From positions 1-12,230 of the forward strand of contig CAIRYF010000295.1 of assembly GCA_903882725.1 (NCBI GenBank): a DNA stretch of 12,230 nt. Reading direction: 5' to 3'. The translations under genes were made by a program, and so were the position numbers. The notes under the pieces were generated by a model, which was not told where the DNA came from, did no database searches, and saw nothing but the letters and a program-made list of their open reading frames with translations. This DNA is from an uncultured Simplicispira sp. Lineage in GTDB: Bacteria; Pseudomonadota; Gammaproteobacteria; Burkholderiales; Burkholderiaceae_C. Of the stretch, positions 1 to 7,694 are shown piece by piece. How positions within the stretch are numbered: the stretch's first letter is position 1; every line of letters begins with the position of its first letter.

Positions 1-1021
1 TCATCGACTTGGTGGAACTGATCACCGTGTGGTGAGCGTGATCGCCCAGCGCCGCCTTGATGGCATTGGTTTCATTCAAGTCGCCCAGCGGCGTCGAGGT
101 GCCGTGGGCGTTGAGGTAATCGATCTGATCGGCATTGATGCCAGCGTTGCGCAGCGCGCTGATCATGGCGCGGCGTGGGCCATCCATGCTGGGCGCAGTC
201 ATGTGACCGGCGTCAGCACTCATGCCAAAACCGCACAACTCGGCATAAATTTTGGCACCCCGGGCTTTGGCGTGTTCGTACTCTTCCAGCACCATCACGC
301 CCGCGCCTTCGCCCAGCACAAAGCCATCGCGGTCTTTGTCCCACGGGCGCGAAGCGGCTTTTGGGTCGTCGTTGCGCGTAGACAGGGCGCGCATGGCAGC
401 AAAACCGCCCACGCCCAGTGGCGAGACTGTCGCCTCGGTGCCCCCGGCAACCATCACATCGGCGTCGCCGTATTCAATCATGCGACCGGCCTCACCAATG
501 CAGTGCAGGCCAGTAGTGCAGGCGGTGACTACCGCCAAGTTGGGGCCTTGGAAGCCAAAGCGCATCGACACCTGCCCGGCCACCATGTTGATGATGGAGG
601 CGGGAACAAAAAATGGCGTGATGCGCCGGGCACCCCGGCTGACGTACTCAGTGTGGGTGTTTTCAATCAGCGGCAAACCGCCAATGCCCGAACCGATAAC
701 GCAGCCAATGCGCGTGGCGAGTTCTTCGTCCAACGCTTCGCCAGTAGGCAGGCCCGCATCGGCCACCGCTTGGGCGGCTGCAGCCACGCCAAAATGAATG
801 AAAGAGTCCATGGTGCGCGCCTCTTTGGCGCTCATGTAGGAGCCCAGATCAAACCCTTTGACCTCACCGGCGATCTTGCAAGAGAAATCCGACGTGTCGA
901 ACTTGGTGATGAGATCAATGCCAGATTGACCGGCGAGGATATTGGCCCAAGCCTGCTCTACCGTGTTGCCCACGGGAGTCACACAGCCCAAACCAGTCAC
1001 GACAACACGACGACGACTCAT
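1..1021 (-). CDS. fabF: 3-oxoacyl-[ACP] synthase II (KAS II), 3'-truncated by window edge
   Basis: FabF condenses malonyl-ACP with an acyl-ACP, releasing CO2, in the elongation step of cytoplasmic type II fatty acid synthesis. It starts at ATG 1021 (N-terminus [20 protein letters not shown]), with AAGG about 7 bases upstream, and runs 340 codons to the left edge, so roughly the last 70 residues of a usual ~410-415 are missing. Visible motifs: nucleophile Cys168 in VTACTTGLH, the [20 protein letters not shown] loop (FabF-type rather than FabB-type), [17 protein letters not shown], and the first catalytic histidine His306 in [11 protein letters not shown]. The reading breaks off inside ISSTKSM, just before the TGH that carries the second catalytic histidine. 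It lies 48 bases downstream of acpP, the standard order. The truncation comes from the window and is not a lesion. Confidence 0.97.
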   Translation of the reverse strand, partial: MSRRRVVVTGLGCVTPVGNTVEQAWANILAGQSGIDLITKFDTSDFSCKIAGEVKGFDLGSYMSAKEARTMDSFIHFGVAAAAQAVADAGLPTGEALDEELATRIGCVIGSGIGGLPLIENTHTEYVSRGARRITPFFVPASIINMVAGQVSMRFGFQGPNLAVVTACTTGLHCIGEAGRMIEYGDADVMVAGGTEATVSPLGVGGFAAMRALSTRNDDPKAASRPWDKDRDGFVLGEGAGVMVLEEYEHAKARGAKIYAELCGFGMSADAGHMTAPSMDGPRRAMISALRNAGINADQIDYLNAHGTSTPLGDLNETNAIKAALGDHAHHTVISSTKSM

Positions 1022-1069
1022 GCAATAACCTTGTTACTAAACCCGAAAGAAAAGGGGTTGTGTGCCCGC

Positions 1070-1408
<339 letters not shown>

Positions 1409-1412
1409 TTAA

Positions 1413-2171
1413 TTACATATACATACCGCCATTGACGTGCAACTCCTGCCCCGTCACATAGCCAGCCTCGGGCGAAGCGAGGTAAGCGACCGCGTGCGCA
1501 ATGTCAGCGGGCTTGCCCAAATGTCCCAGCGGAATCTGGCTTTGCAAGGCCGCTTGCTGCGCCTCGGGCAAATTGGCCGTCATATCGGTGTCGATAAAAC
1601 CGGGTGCCACGCAGTTGACAGTAATGCCCCGGCTGCCCAGCTCACGCGCCAAAGCACGCGCCATGCCGGCCACACCGGCCTTGGCGGCGGCGTAATTGGC
1701 TTGGCCGGGGTTGCCCGAGGCACCGACCACGCTGGTGATGTTGATGATGCGGCCAAAGCGCTGCTTCATCATCGGCTTGATGGCAGCGCGGCTGACGCGA
1801 AACACCGCCTTCAAATTGGTGTCGATCACCGCATCCCAGTCGTCGTCCTTCATGCGCATGGCCAAGGTGTCGCGGGTGATGCCAGCGTTGTTGACCAGCA
1901 CTTGCAGGCCGCCTTGCTCCTTGACGATGCGCTCGATCAGGGCGCTGACCGCTGCGCCATCATTGACGTCCAAACTAGCGCCTTGGCAACCAGCGTGGGC
2001 CGACAGCGCCTGCGTGATGCGCGCTGCGCCGTCTTCGGTGGTGGCGGTGCCAATCACTTGGTAGCCGCGTGCGGCCAGCTCCAGCGCGATGGCCGCGCCA
2101 ATACCGCGCGTGGCACCGGTAACCAGCGCTACGGGTGCTGCCGGTGTCGTTTTTGCAGTGGATTCGTTCAT
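1413..2171 (-). CDS. fabG: 3-oxoacyl-[ACP] reductase
   Basis: FabG catalyses the NADPH-dependent reduction of 3-oxoacyl-ACP to (R)-3-hydroxyacyl-ACP in every elongation cycle. The 252-residue protein is a classical short-chain dehydrogenase: nucleotide-binding TGATRGIG at 18-25, NNAG at 94-97, and the catalytic set Asn119, Ser147 (INITSVVG), Tyr160 and Lys164 (YAAAK). The C-terminal GYVTGQELHVNGGMYM is typical of FabG. Length is a few residues over the ~244-247 norm because of an N-terminal extension before PVALVTG. Its ATG overlaps the fabD stop by 4 bases (ATGA), indicating translational coupling, and AAGGA lies inside the end of fabD. AcpP follows after 103 bases. Confidence 0.98.
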   Translation of the reverse strand: MNESTAKTTPAAPVALVTGATRGIGAAIALELAARGYQVIGTATTEDGAARITQALSAHAGCQGASLDVNDGAAVSALIERIVKEQGGLQVLVNNAGITRDTLAMRMKDDDWDAVIDTNLKAVFRVSRAAIKPMMKQRFGRIINITSVVGASGNPGQANYAAAKAGVAGMARALARELGSRGITVNCVAPGFIDTDMTANLPEAQQAALQSQIPLGHLGKPADIAHAVAYLASPEAGYVTGQELHVNGGMYM

Positions 2172-3127
2172 GCCAACAATTCCTTGACTTCGTTGAGTGT
2201 GGCGCTGTCGTACAGCGCAGCGCCGACCAATTGAGCATCAATGCGGCGCACCAAACCGGCCAGCACTTTGCCAGGGCCGCATTCGATGACATGGGTGATG
2301 CCACGCGCCTTGAGCGCTTGCACACATTCGACCCAGCGCACCGGGCCAAAGGCTTGGCGGTACAGCGCGTCGCGGATGGCGTCGCCATCTTGCTGCACGG
2401 CCACGTCGATGTTGTTGAGTACCGGAATTTGCGGCGCGGCCAGCGCGGTAGCGGCCAGCGCTGCGCGCAGCTTTTCGGCCGCAGGTGCCATCAGGCTGGA
2501 GTGAAACGGTGCCGACACCGGCAGTGGCAGGGCGCGCTTGGCTCCGGCGGCTTTGAGCGCTTGGCAGGCTTTCTCGACCGCCGCTTTGCTGCCGGCAATT
2601 ACCGTTTGCGCCGGGTCGTTGAAGTTGACTGCTTCAACCACTTCAAGGCCATTTGCGGCGTTTTCGGCCATAGCCCGCGTCACTTCTGCGCAAACAGCTA
2701 TCACTTTTGCAGCATCCAAGCCCAAAATTGCCGCCATTGCGCCGGTGCCAACCGGCACGGCTTCTTGCATGGCTGCGGCGCGCAGGCGCACCAGCGGCGC
2801 GGCTTGGGCCAGCGTCAACACACCAGACGCCACCAGCGCCGAATACTCGCCCAGCGAGTGCCCGGCCACGGCGGCGGGCAGCGCGCCGCCGTCGCTGCGC
2901 CACACGCGCCACGCGGCCACGCCAGCCACCAACATCACCGGCTGGGTGTTGGTGGTCAGCGCCAGCGCCTCTTTGGGGCCGTCTTGGATCAGGCGGGCGA
3001 TGTCTTCGCCCAGCGCATCAGAGGCTTCTTGCAGCGTCTGCACCACTGCCGGGTGATCGCCCCAGCCGTTCAACATACCAACCGCCTGCGAACCCTGGCC
3101 CGGAAAGACAAAAGCAAAAGACTTCAT
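2168..3127 (-). CDS. fabD: Malonyl-CoA:ACP transacylase
   Basis: FabD transfers malonate from CoA to AcpP, supplying the extender unit for FabH and FabF. From ATG 3127 (MKSFAFVFPGQGSQ) the protein has 319 residues, close to the usual ~310. It shows the oxyanion-hole GQGSQ (Gln11), nucleophile Ser91 in GHSLGEYSAL, the substrate-carboxylate arginine Arg116 in VRLRAAAMQ, and catalytic His209 in PFHSSLM. NFNDPAQTVIAG and IECGPGKVLAG are also standard. A TTG at 3143-3145 in frame would add six residues that lack family resemblance, so ATG 3127 is preferred. No good ribosome-binding site precedes it. It follows fabH after an 85-base AT-rich gap and overlaps fabG by 4 bases. Confidence 0.97.
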   Translation of the reverse strand: MKSFAFVFPGQGSQAVGMLNGWGDHPAVVQTLQEASDALGEDIARLIQDGPKEALALTTNTQPVMLVAGVAAWRVWRSDGGALPAAVAGHSLGEYSALVASGVLTLAQAAPLVRLRAAAMQEAVPVGTGAMAAILGLDAAKVIAVCAEVTRAMAENAANGLEVVEAVNFNDPAQTVIAGSKAAVEKACQALKAAGAKRALPLPVSAPFHSSLMAPAAEKLRAALAATALAAPQIPVLNNIDVAVQQDGDAIRDALYRQAFGPVRWVECVQALKARGITHVIECGPGKVLAGLVRRIDAQLVGAALYDSATLNEVKELLA

Positions 3128-3212
3128 GCGATAAATAAGAGGCAAATAATGGAAAAAAACTCAAAATATGGATGAAATCGGGCTATAGCCCTTTATCCAC
3201 CTGCGCTTTAAG
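3128..3212. other. AT-rich fabH-fabD intergenic element with GGGCTATAGCCC palindrome
   Basis: This 85-base gap is markedly AT-rich against its surroundings. It contains the perfect 12-base palindrome GGGCTATAGCCC (3180-3191), and GCTTTAAGC, a smaller dyad, at 3205-3213 running into the fabH stop codon. The motif order (GGGCTATAGCCC, CTTTAT, GCGCTTTAAGCTAC) resembles, from memory, short intergenic sequences scattered through Comamonadaceae genomes. No second copy is present here, so repeat status cannot be shown. It could instead hold an internal fabD promoter, though no convincing -35/-10 pair was found. Confidence 0.35.
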
Positions 3213-4208
3213 CTACAACTTTAGGAGCACTGCACCCCAAGTAAAGCCGCCGCCAACGCCTTCAAGCAGCAGTGTTTCACCCGCTTTGACCTGGCCCGAG
3301 CGCACCGCGCAGTCCAGTGCCAGCGGAATCGACGCCGCCGAGGTGTTGCCGTGCTGACCCACAGTGACCACCACCTTGTCCATCGACAGCTTGAGCTTGC
3401 GCGCCGTGCTTTGCATGATGCGGATGTTGGCTTGGTGCGGAATCAGCCAATCAATATCGGCCTCAGTCATCCCCGCCTTGGCCAATGTGGCGTGCGCGGC
3501 GCTTTCGAGCAGGCCCACGGCCAGCTTGAACACCGCTTGGCCGTCCATGGTCAGCAAAGGCGTGCCAGTGATCTGCCCGCCCGAAACATGGCCGGGCACG
3601 CACAAAATATCGACGTATTTGCCATCGGCGTGCAAGTCGCTGGCCAAAATGCCCGGCTCGTCCGACGCCTCCAGCACCACGGCGCCAGCGCCGTCGCCAA
3701 ACAGCACGCAAGTGCCCCGATCGGTGAAGTCGAGCAGGCGGCTAAAAATTTCTGAGCCCACCACCAGCGCCCGGCTGGCAGCGCCAGCGCGAATCATGGC
3801 GTCGGCCACCGTCAGCGCATAAATAAAGCCGCTGCACACCGCCTGCACATCAAACGCCGGACAACCGTTGGCACCCAGCTTGTTTTGCAAAATCGCCGCC
3901 GTCGAGGGAAACACCATGTCCGGCGTCGAAGTGGCGACGATGATCAGGTCAATCTCTTGCGGCTGGCGCCCTGCTGCTTCCAAGGCTTTGCGCGCGGCGT
4001 CCAACGCCATGTCGCTGCAAGCGACATCGGGGGCGGCAAAGTGGCGGGCAGAAATACCAGTGCGCGCGACGATCCAGTCGTCCGAGCTGTCCACACCGCG
4101 TGCGGCCAAATCGGCCACCAAGTCGGCGTTGGTCACCCGGCGCGCTGGCAAATGGCTGCCAGTACCAGTGATGCGTGAATAAGGTGAGGAACGTGAGTTG
4201 CGTGTCAT
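3213..4208 (-). CDS. fabH: 3-oxoacyl-[ACP] synthase III (KAS III)
   Basis: FabH starts fatty acid synthesis by condensing acetyl-CoA (or another short acyl-CoA) with malonyl-ACP. The 331-residue protein has the thiolase fold with the KAS III Cys-His-Asn triad: Cys125 in [12 protein letters not shown], His258 in [12 protein letters not shown], and Asn288 in [15 protein letters not shown]. The glycine-rich C-terminal [15 protein letters not shown] is standard. The N-terminus ([21 protein letters not shown]) is about 10 residues longer than in E. coli FabH, but ATG 4208 overlaps the plsX stop by one base (TGATG), which supports it. Internal starts giving SRITGTG would be non-ATG. The gene ends at TAG 3213-3215, on the edge of the AT-rich element before fabD. 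Confidence 0.97.
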   Translation of the reverse strand: MTRNSRSSPYSRITGTGSHLPARRVTNADLVADLAARGVDSSDDWIVARTGISARHFAAPDVACSDMALDAARKALEAAGRQPQEIDLIIVATSTPDMVFPSTAAILQNKLGANGCPAFDVQAVCSGFIYALTVADAMIRAGAASRALVVGSEIFSRLLDFTDRGTCVLFGDGAGAVVLEASDEPGILASDLHADGKYVDILCVPGHVSGGQITGTPLLTMDGQAVFKLAVGLLESAAHATLAKAGMTEADIDWLIPHQANIRIMQSTARKLKLSMDKVVVTVGQHGNTSAASIPLALDCAVRSGQVKAGETLLLEGVGGGFTWGAVLLKL

Positions 4209-5260
4209 CAGAGTGGCGCTGGCGTCGCGCCGCGGTCTGCAGGTGCATCCAAGGGCAGCAAAAAAGGCGCTGCACTGGTGATGCGGTTGCGGACACGGTC
4301 CAGCAAGTTGTTGCGGGCTGCATCATACGCGCGGCCCATTGCCTGGACAAAGGCCACTTCATCGGCCGATCCGTGGCTCTTAAACACCAAGCCGCGCAGC
4401 CCCAGCAGCGCCGCACCGTTGTAGCGCCGGTGATCTACCCGTTTTTTGAATGCAGATAGCACCGGATAAGCGACGATGGCTGATATTTTGGTAAACAGAT
4501 TGCGCGAAAACTCTTGCTTTAAAAAGCCGCCCACCATGCCAGCCAAGCCTTCGCTGGCTTTGAGGGCGACGTTGCCAACAAAGCCGTCGCAGATCACGAT
4601 GTCTGCCGTGCCTTTGAAGATGTCATTGCCTTCGACATTGCCAACAAAGTTAATAAAGCCCGACTGGCCAGCTTGGCGCAGCAATTCGCCCGCCTTCTTG
4701 ATCACGTCGTTGCCCTTGATGGCTTCTTCGCCAATATTGAGCAAGCCCACGGTGGGGTTCTCGTTGCCCTTGAGCACCGAATCGAGCGCCGAGCCCAGCA
4801 CCGCAAATTCAAGCAAATGCTGCGCCGTGCTGTTGACGTTGGCCCCCAAGTCCAGCACCGTGGTCGATCCGCCTTTGGCGTTGGGCAACTGGCCGGCAAT
4901 GGCCGGGCGGTCGATACCGTCCAAGGTTTTGAGCACATAGCGGGCAATCGCCATCAGCGCGCCGGTGTTGCCCGCCGACACCGCCGCCGCCGCTTTGCCG
5001 CTTTTGACTTGCTCGATGGCAACGCGCATCGACGAGTCTTTTTTGCGCCGCAAAGCCACTTCCACCGGGTCGTCCATGGTCACAACTTGGCTGGCTGGTA
5101 CCAGCGTGGCGCGCGCGTGGACAAAGCCTTGCAGTGCCTCGGGCAAGCCGACCATGAGCAACTGCGCGTCGGCATGGTCATCCAAAAACTGACGGCACGC
5201 CGCCAGCGTGACGCGGGGGCCGTGGTCGCCTCCCATGCAATCAACAGCCAGAGTAATCAT
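4208..5260 (-). CDS. plsX: Phosphate acyltransferase PlsX
   Basis: PlsX converts acyl-ACP and phosphate to acyl-phosphate, the acyl donor for PlsY in phospholipid synthesis; it is a peripheral membrane enzyme. From ATG 5260 the protein has 350 residues and begins [15 protein letters not shown], the family signature. Further matches are [67 protein letters not shown] and [19 protein letters not shown]. An in-frame TTG at 5288-5290 would add ten residues not seen in relatives. No Shine-Dalgarno precedes the ATG, and a TATAAC hexamer ends 7 bases before it. A terminator lies between rpmF and this gene, so plsX probably begins its own transcript with fabH, fabD, fabG, acpP and fabF behind it. Confidence 0.97.
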   Translation of the reverse strand: MITLAVDCMGGDHGPRVTLAACRQFLDDHADAQLLMVGLPEALQGFVHARATLVPASQVVTMDDPVEVALRRKKDSSMRVAIEQVKSGKAAAAVSAGNTGALMAIARYVLKTLDGIDRPAIAGQLPNAKGGSTTVLDLGANVNSTAQHLLEFAVLGSALDSVLKGNENPTVGLLNIGEEAIKGNDVIKKAGELLRQAGQSGFINFVGNVEGNDIFKGTADIVICDGFVGNVALKASEGLAGMVGGFLKQEFSRNLFTKISAIVAYPVLSAFKKRVDHRRYNGAALLGLRGLVFKSHGSADEVAFVQAMGRAYDAARNNLLDRVRNRITSAAPFLLPLDAPADRGATPAPL

Positions 5261-5267
5261 GGAAGGT

Positions 5268-5273
5268 GTTATA
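5268..5273 (-). promoter_or_regulatory. plsX: Candidate plsX -10 element
   Basis: The minus strand reads TATAAC, five of six matches to the -10 consensus, ending 7 bases before the plsX ATG. Transcription would start at or beside the start codon and give a leaderless or nearly leaderless message, in keeping with the missing Shine-Dalgarno. No good -35 is visible at 16-18 bases. A promoter is needed here because of the terminator at 5309-5348. Confidence 0.3.
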
Positions 5274-5308
5274 GGCCGCCGCACGGCCAAAATTAAAACT
5301 CAATGCAT

Positions 5309-5348
5309 AAAAAAAGGCCCGCGCTACAAATTCAGTAGCAACGGGCCT
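5309..5348 (-). terminator. Rho-independent terminator downstream of rpmF
   Basis: Read on the minus strand: AGGCCCG, two unpaired T, GCTAC, a 7-base loop, GTAGC, one unpaired G, CGGGCCT, then a run of seven T. The outer 7-bp GC-rich stem pairs 5342-5348 with 5315-5321 and the inner 5-bp stem pairs 5335-5339 with 5323-5327. Stem, loop and T-tract have the textbook form, and it lies 26 bases after the rpmF stop in the right orientation. It should end or attenuate yceD-rpmF transcription before plsX. Confidence 0.88.
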
Positions 5349-5356
5349 CGGCGGTC

Positions 5357-5382
5357 GAAGCTTCTGACAGGTGTCAGGCTTC
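5357..5382 (-). other. Second hairpin across the rpmF stop codon
   Basis: GAAGC (5357-5361) pairs with GCTTC (5378-5382), and CTGACA (5364-5369) with TGTCAG (5372-5377). The only interruption is a TT bulge at 5362-5363, and a few central bases form the loop. The structure contains the rpmF stop (5374-5376) and lies 8 bases before the terminator hairpin. It has no T-run of its own. It may protect the 3' end of the rpmF message or assist termination. Confidence 0.5.
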
Positions 5383-5556
5383 AGCCTTGTTCTTCAGAAC
5401 TTGGCGACCACGGTAAAAGCCGTTAGGGCTGATGTGGTGGCGCAGGTGGATTTCGCCGGTGGTGGGTTCGACCGCAATGCCGGGCACCGTGATGGCGTTG
5501 TGCGAGCGGTGCATACCGCGCTTGGAAGGGGACTTTTTGTTTTGCTGAACAGCCAT
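5374..5556 (-). CDS. rpmF: 50S ribosomal protein L32
   Basis: RpmF is a small basic protein of the large ribosomal subunit. The 60-residue product begins [20 protein letters not shown], the family hallmark, and continues through [20 protein letters not shown] and [15 protein letters not shown] 5556 is chosen for this N-terminus and for AGGAG (5563-5567) 6 bases upstream; a longer in-frame reading from 5652 has no family support. It carries none of the cysteines found in zinc-binding L32 forms, so this is the zinc-free type. It follows yceD after 101 bases, as in E. coli, but is separated from plsX by an intrinsic terminator. Confidence 0.98.
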   Translation of the reverse strand: MAVQQNKKSPSKRGMHRSHNAITVPGIAVEPTTGEIHLRHHISPNGFYRGRQVLKNKAEA

Positions 5557-5640
5557 GATCGGCTCCTGGTCTGAAAAGGGGTGGGTAAAAACGCGATCAG
5601 CCCATTCGAAAGACACAAGGAGATTCGCGCGAAGCTCTCG

Positions 5641-5646
5641 ATTATA
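5641..5646 (-). promoter_or_regulatory. rpmF: Candidate rpmF promoter -10 (TATAAT)
   Basis: A perfect TATAAT lies on the minus strand just past the yceD stop codon, about 85 bases upstream of the rpmF ATG. No strong -35 is seen at 16-18 bases upstream (that stretch falls in the end of yceD), and there is no TGn extension directly before the hexamer. A separate promoter would suit a ribosomal protein needed in larger amounts than YceD. Confidence 0.4.
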
Positions 5647-5657
5647 TCTCAAGCTAT

Positions 5658-6209
5658 TTAGTGGCTGGACTTGCCCGCCTTAAAGTTAGACAACGCCGCA
5701 AACGGGTTGGGCTTTTCAGCCTCGGCGGCATCAAACTCCTCGCTGCTAGAGGCCATAGGCACTGACACCGGGCATTCGTCATGGCGGGCGACTACAGGCA
5801 AGTCCATTAGCAGCTCGTCTTCAATCAGCGCGCGCAAATCAAACTCACGGCTGATGGCCAACAGGTCTTCTTCCGTCTCATCGTCCAGCGCTTCGGCAGC
5901 GGCTTCGTTGGCAACAAAGCGAAACCAACGGTCAACTTCCAGCGGCACATCGACCGGTGTTAGGCAGCGCTGGCACAGCAGCGGCTGGATGGCCTGCACG
6001 GTCAGGTGCAGCCACAACTCTGGGGCTAGGCCTTCTACAGCGCGCAATTCGCCGCGCGCCTGCCAATCCACATACAAATCGGGACGCAGCCCTTGTGCCT
6101 CTTGCATTAAACGCTCATATTTTAATAGCGAATCATGGCCCTGCAAATGTGCGCCTGCCTGCACAAACGCTTTGATATCGAGCCGGTCGGGGGTGTAGTC
6201 CTTGGTCAT
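5658..6209 (-). CDS. yceD: DUF177 / YceD family, large rRNA subunit accumulation protein
   Basis: YceD-family proteins are needed for normal 23S rRNA accumulation in E. coli and plastids; the mechanism is not settled. The 183-residue product shows the family pattern: CQRC (Cys79, Cys82) after LLHLTVQ-type strands, an acidic middle (LDDETEEDL), [16 protein letters not shown], a third cysteine in HDECP (Cys146), and the C-terminal [10 protein letters not shown]. The three cysteines suggest metal binding, which is an inference. It starts at ATG 6209, diverging from yceF across 25 bases, and precedes rpmF as in E. coli. No Shine-Dalgarno is evident upstream of the ATG, and a TACACT hexamer ends 6 bases before it. 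Confidence 0.93.
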   Translation of the reverse strand: MTKDYTPDRLDIKAFVQAGAHLQGHDSLLKYERLMQEAQGLRPDLYVDWQARGELRAVEGLAPELWLHLTVQAIQPLLCQRCLTPVDVPLEVDRWFRFVANEAAAEALDDETEEDLLAISREFDLRALIEDELLMDLPVVARHDECPVSVPMASSSEEFDAAEAEKPNPFAALSNFKAGKSSH

Positions 6210-6234
6210 ACAGTCAGTGTAAGAGAATCAGGCT
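6210..6234. promoter_or_regulatory. Compact divergent yceD/yceF start region
   Basis: Only 25 bases separate the two divergent start codons, so the promoters must reach into the opposite coding regions. On the minus strand TACACT (6216-6221) could be a -10 for yceD, with a weak TTCGTG 16 bases further upstream inside yceF. That would start the message at or next to the yceD ATG. No comparable plus-strand promoter is clear; AAGAGA lies about 8 bases before the yceF ATG as a weak ribosome-binding site. Confidence 0.3.
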
Positions 6235-6852
6235 ATGCACGAATCTGCTTCTCCACAACTCCCCCCGTCTGCGCAGCGCGCGCTGGTCTTGGGCTCAACT
6301 TCGCCGTATCGACGCCAATTGCTAGAGCGCTTGCGCTTGGCCTTCACAGTTTTTGCCCCGGACGTGAACGAAACCGCGCTGCCCCACGAAGCCCCGCGCG
6401 ACTTGGCGCTGCGCCTGGCGCTGGCCAAAGCCCGAGCCGTGGCCGCGCAGCACCCCGGCACCATCGTCATCGGCTCAGATCAAGTGGCCGATTTGAACGG
6501 CCAGCCGCTGGGCAAACCCGGCACGCACCAGCGCGCCACGGCGCAACTGCGCCAAATGAGCGGCCACAGCGTCGTCTTTCAAACCGCTGTCGCCGTGGTC
6601 TGCCCAGCGACGGGCTTTGAGCAGGTAGATTTAGCACCGGTCGCGGTGCGCTTTCGTGTGCTGGACGACGCTGAAATTGAGCGCTACCTGCGTGCCGAGC
6701 AACCTTACGACTGCGCTGGCAGCGCCAAAAGCGAAGGCTTGGGCATCAGCCTGCTTGACGCCATCGACAGCGACGACCCCACCGCGCTGATTGGCCTGCC
6801 GCTGATTCGCACCTGCCGGATGCTGCGCGCTGCGGGATTGGTGCTGCCATGA
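6235..6852 (+). CDS. yceF: Maf family nucleotide pyrophosphatase, YceF type
   Basis: Maf proteins hydrolyse non-canonical nucleotide triphosphates to monophosphates; the E. coli YceF subgroup prefers 7-methyl-GTP. The 205-residue protein has the family blocks: LVLGSTSPYRRQLLERL (18-34) binding phosphate, APDVNET, LALAKARAV, GSDQV with Asp82 as the likely catalytic base, GKPGTHQRATAQL, and CAGSAKSEGLGISLLDAI followed by DPTALIGLPL. GSDQV rather than GADT, and the location beside yceD-rpmF-plsX, both point to YceF rather than YhdE. ATG 6235 follows a weak AAGAGA site. The last codons overlap the next gene by 4 bases (ATGA), implying translational coupling. Confidence 0.93.
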   Translation: MHESASPQLPPSAQRALVLGSTSPYRRQLLERLRLAFTVFAPDVNETALPHEAPRDLALRLALAKARAVAAQHPGTIVIGSDQVADLNGQPLGKPGTHQRATAQLRQMSGHSVVFQTAVAVVCPATGFEQVDLAPVAVRFRVLDDAEIERYLRAEQPYDCAGSAKSEGLGISLLDAIDSDDPTALIGLPLIRTCRMLRAAGLVLP

Positions 6853-7646
6853 ATGCCATCAACGCCTCGACCAATAAAAAATTGGGCACGCTGTATTTGG
6901 TGCCCGCGCCGCTGGACTTTGGCTGCGATGTGCATATGCCGCTGCAAGAATCACTGCCTGAGGGCACGCTGACCACAGCGGCGCGCCTAACGCACTGGGT
7001 CTGCGAAAACGCCAAAAGCGCCCGCGCTTATTTGAAACGGGTGGATGCCCTGTACCCGCTGGCCGCGCCACTGCAAGAGCAAACCATCACCGAACTGCCG
7101 CGCGAAGTACACAAAAAAGGCGACCACGGCGGCAAAGGTTCGGCGGCGTTTGACGCGCGCCCGCTGCTGGCGGCCGCGCTGGCCGGGCACGACATCGGCT
7201 TGGTCAGCGAGGCCGGTATGCCCGCCGTGGCCGACCCCGGCAGCTCGGTGGTGCGCGCCGCGCACGCGCTGGGCATCGCCGTGGTGCCGCTGGTCGGGCC
7301 GGTGTCGCTGCTGCTGGCCTTGGCCGCCAGCGGCCTGAACGGGCAAAACTTTGCCTTCGTCGGCTATGTGCCACAAGACAGCGACGAGCGCACCCAGCGC
7401 ATCCGCGCGCTGGAAGCGCTGGCCCTCAAAACCGGTCAGACCCAGTTGTTTATCGAGACGCCCTACCGCAACGCTGGGCTGCTGCAAGCCTTGCTGCATA
7501 CGCTCAACCCGAACACGCGCCTGTCGGTCAGCAGCGGCCTGACGCTGACCAGCAGCACCACACGCAGCCAGAGCGTGCAACAGTGGCGGCAAAAACCCGG
7601 CGGGCCGGACAAAAACACGCCCGCAGTATTTGCCATTGGCACTTGA
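6849..7646 (+). CDS. SAM-dependent methyltransferase, RsmI-like (tetrapyrrole methylase fold)
   Basis: The 265-residue protein belongs to the COG0313/tetrapyrrole-methylase superfamily that includes RsmI, the 16S rRNA C1402 2'-O-methyltransferase. Visible blocks: GTLYLVPAPL (13-22), GHDIGLVSEAGMPAVADPG (113-131), VVPLVGPVSLLLALAASGL (145-163) and FAFVGYVP (168-175), then QLFIETPYR (199-207). RsmI has an equivalent SDAGTP loop, so SEAGMP suggests a paralogue with a different target. The N-terminal part, with CDVHMPLQESLP, also differs from RsmI. Target unknown; I give no symbol. Its ATG overlaps the yceF stop by 4 bases, and this pairing, as I recall, is common in Burkholderiales. It converges on apbE with 48 bases between stops. 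Confidence 0.85.
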   Translation: MNAINASTNKKLGTLYLVPAPLDFGCDVHMPLQESLPEGTLTTAARLTHWVCENAKSARAYLKRVDALYPLAAPLQEQTITELPREVHKKGDHGGKGSAAFDARPLLAAALAGHDIGLVSEAGMPAVADPGSSVVRAAHALGIAVVPLVGPVSLLLALAASGLNGQNFAFVGYVPQDSDERTQRIRALEALALKTGQTQLFIETPYRNAGLLQALLHTLNPNTRLSVSSGLTLTSSTTRSQSVQQWRQKPGGPDKNTPAVFAIGT

Positions 7647-7688
7647 TGGGAAATTGATGGGCGTTGGATGGGCGCTTGGGGCGCTTGA
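7645..7688 (+). repeat. 11-bp tandem repeat, GATGGG core, in convergent gap
   Basis: GATGGG occurs at 7645, 7656 and 7667 with an exact 11-base period. A degenerate fourth unit follows, in which GGGCGCTT (7670-7677) recurs 9 bases later (7679-7686). The array begins on the methyltransferase stop codon and fills most of the gap to the apbE stop. No terminator hairpin with a T-run is visible in either direction. Confidence 0.6.
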
Positions 7689-7694
7689 AGTGGC

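Noticed and set aside
1039..1058. AACCC/GGGTT inverted repeat in the acpP-fabF gap
   Set aside because: Only a 5-bp stem with a 10-base loop and no T-run, so too weak to call a terminator.
2135..3175. Plus-strand open reading frame of 346 codons
   Set aside because: Antisense to fabD; composition is that of a reverse-frame artefact.
5557..5652. Longer start for rpmF
   Set aside because: The extension has no L32 similarity; the ATG at 5556 has AGGAG at good spacing and the conserved [15 protein letters not shown]-terminus.
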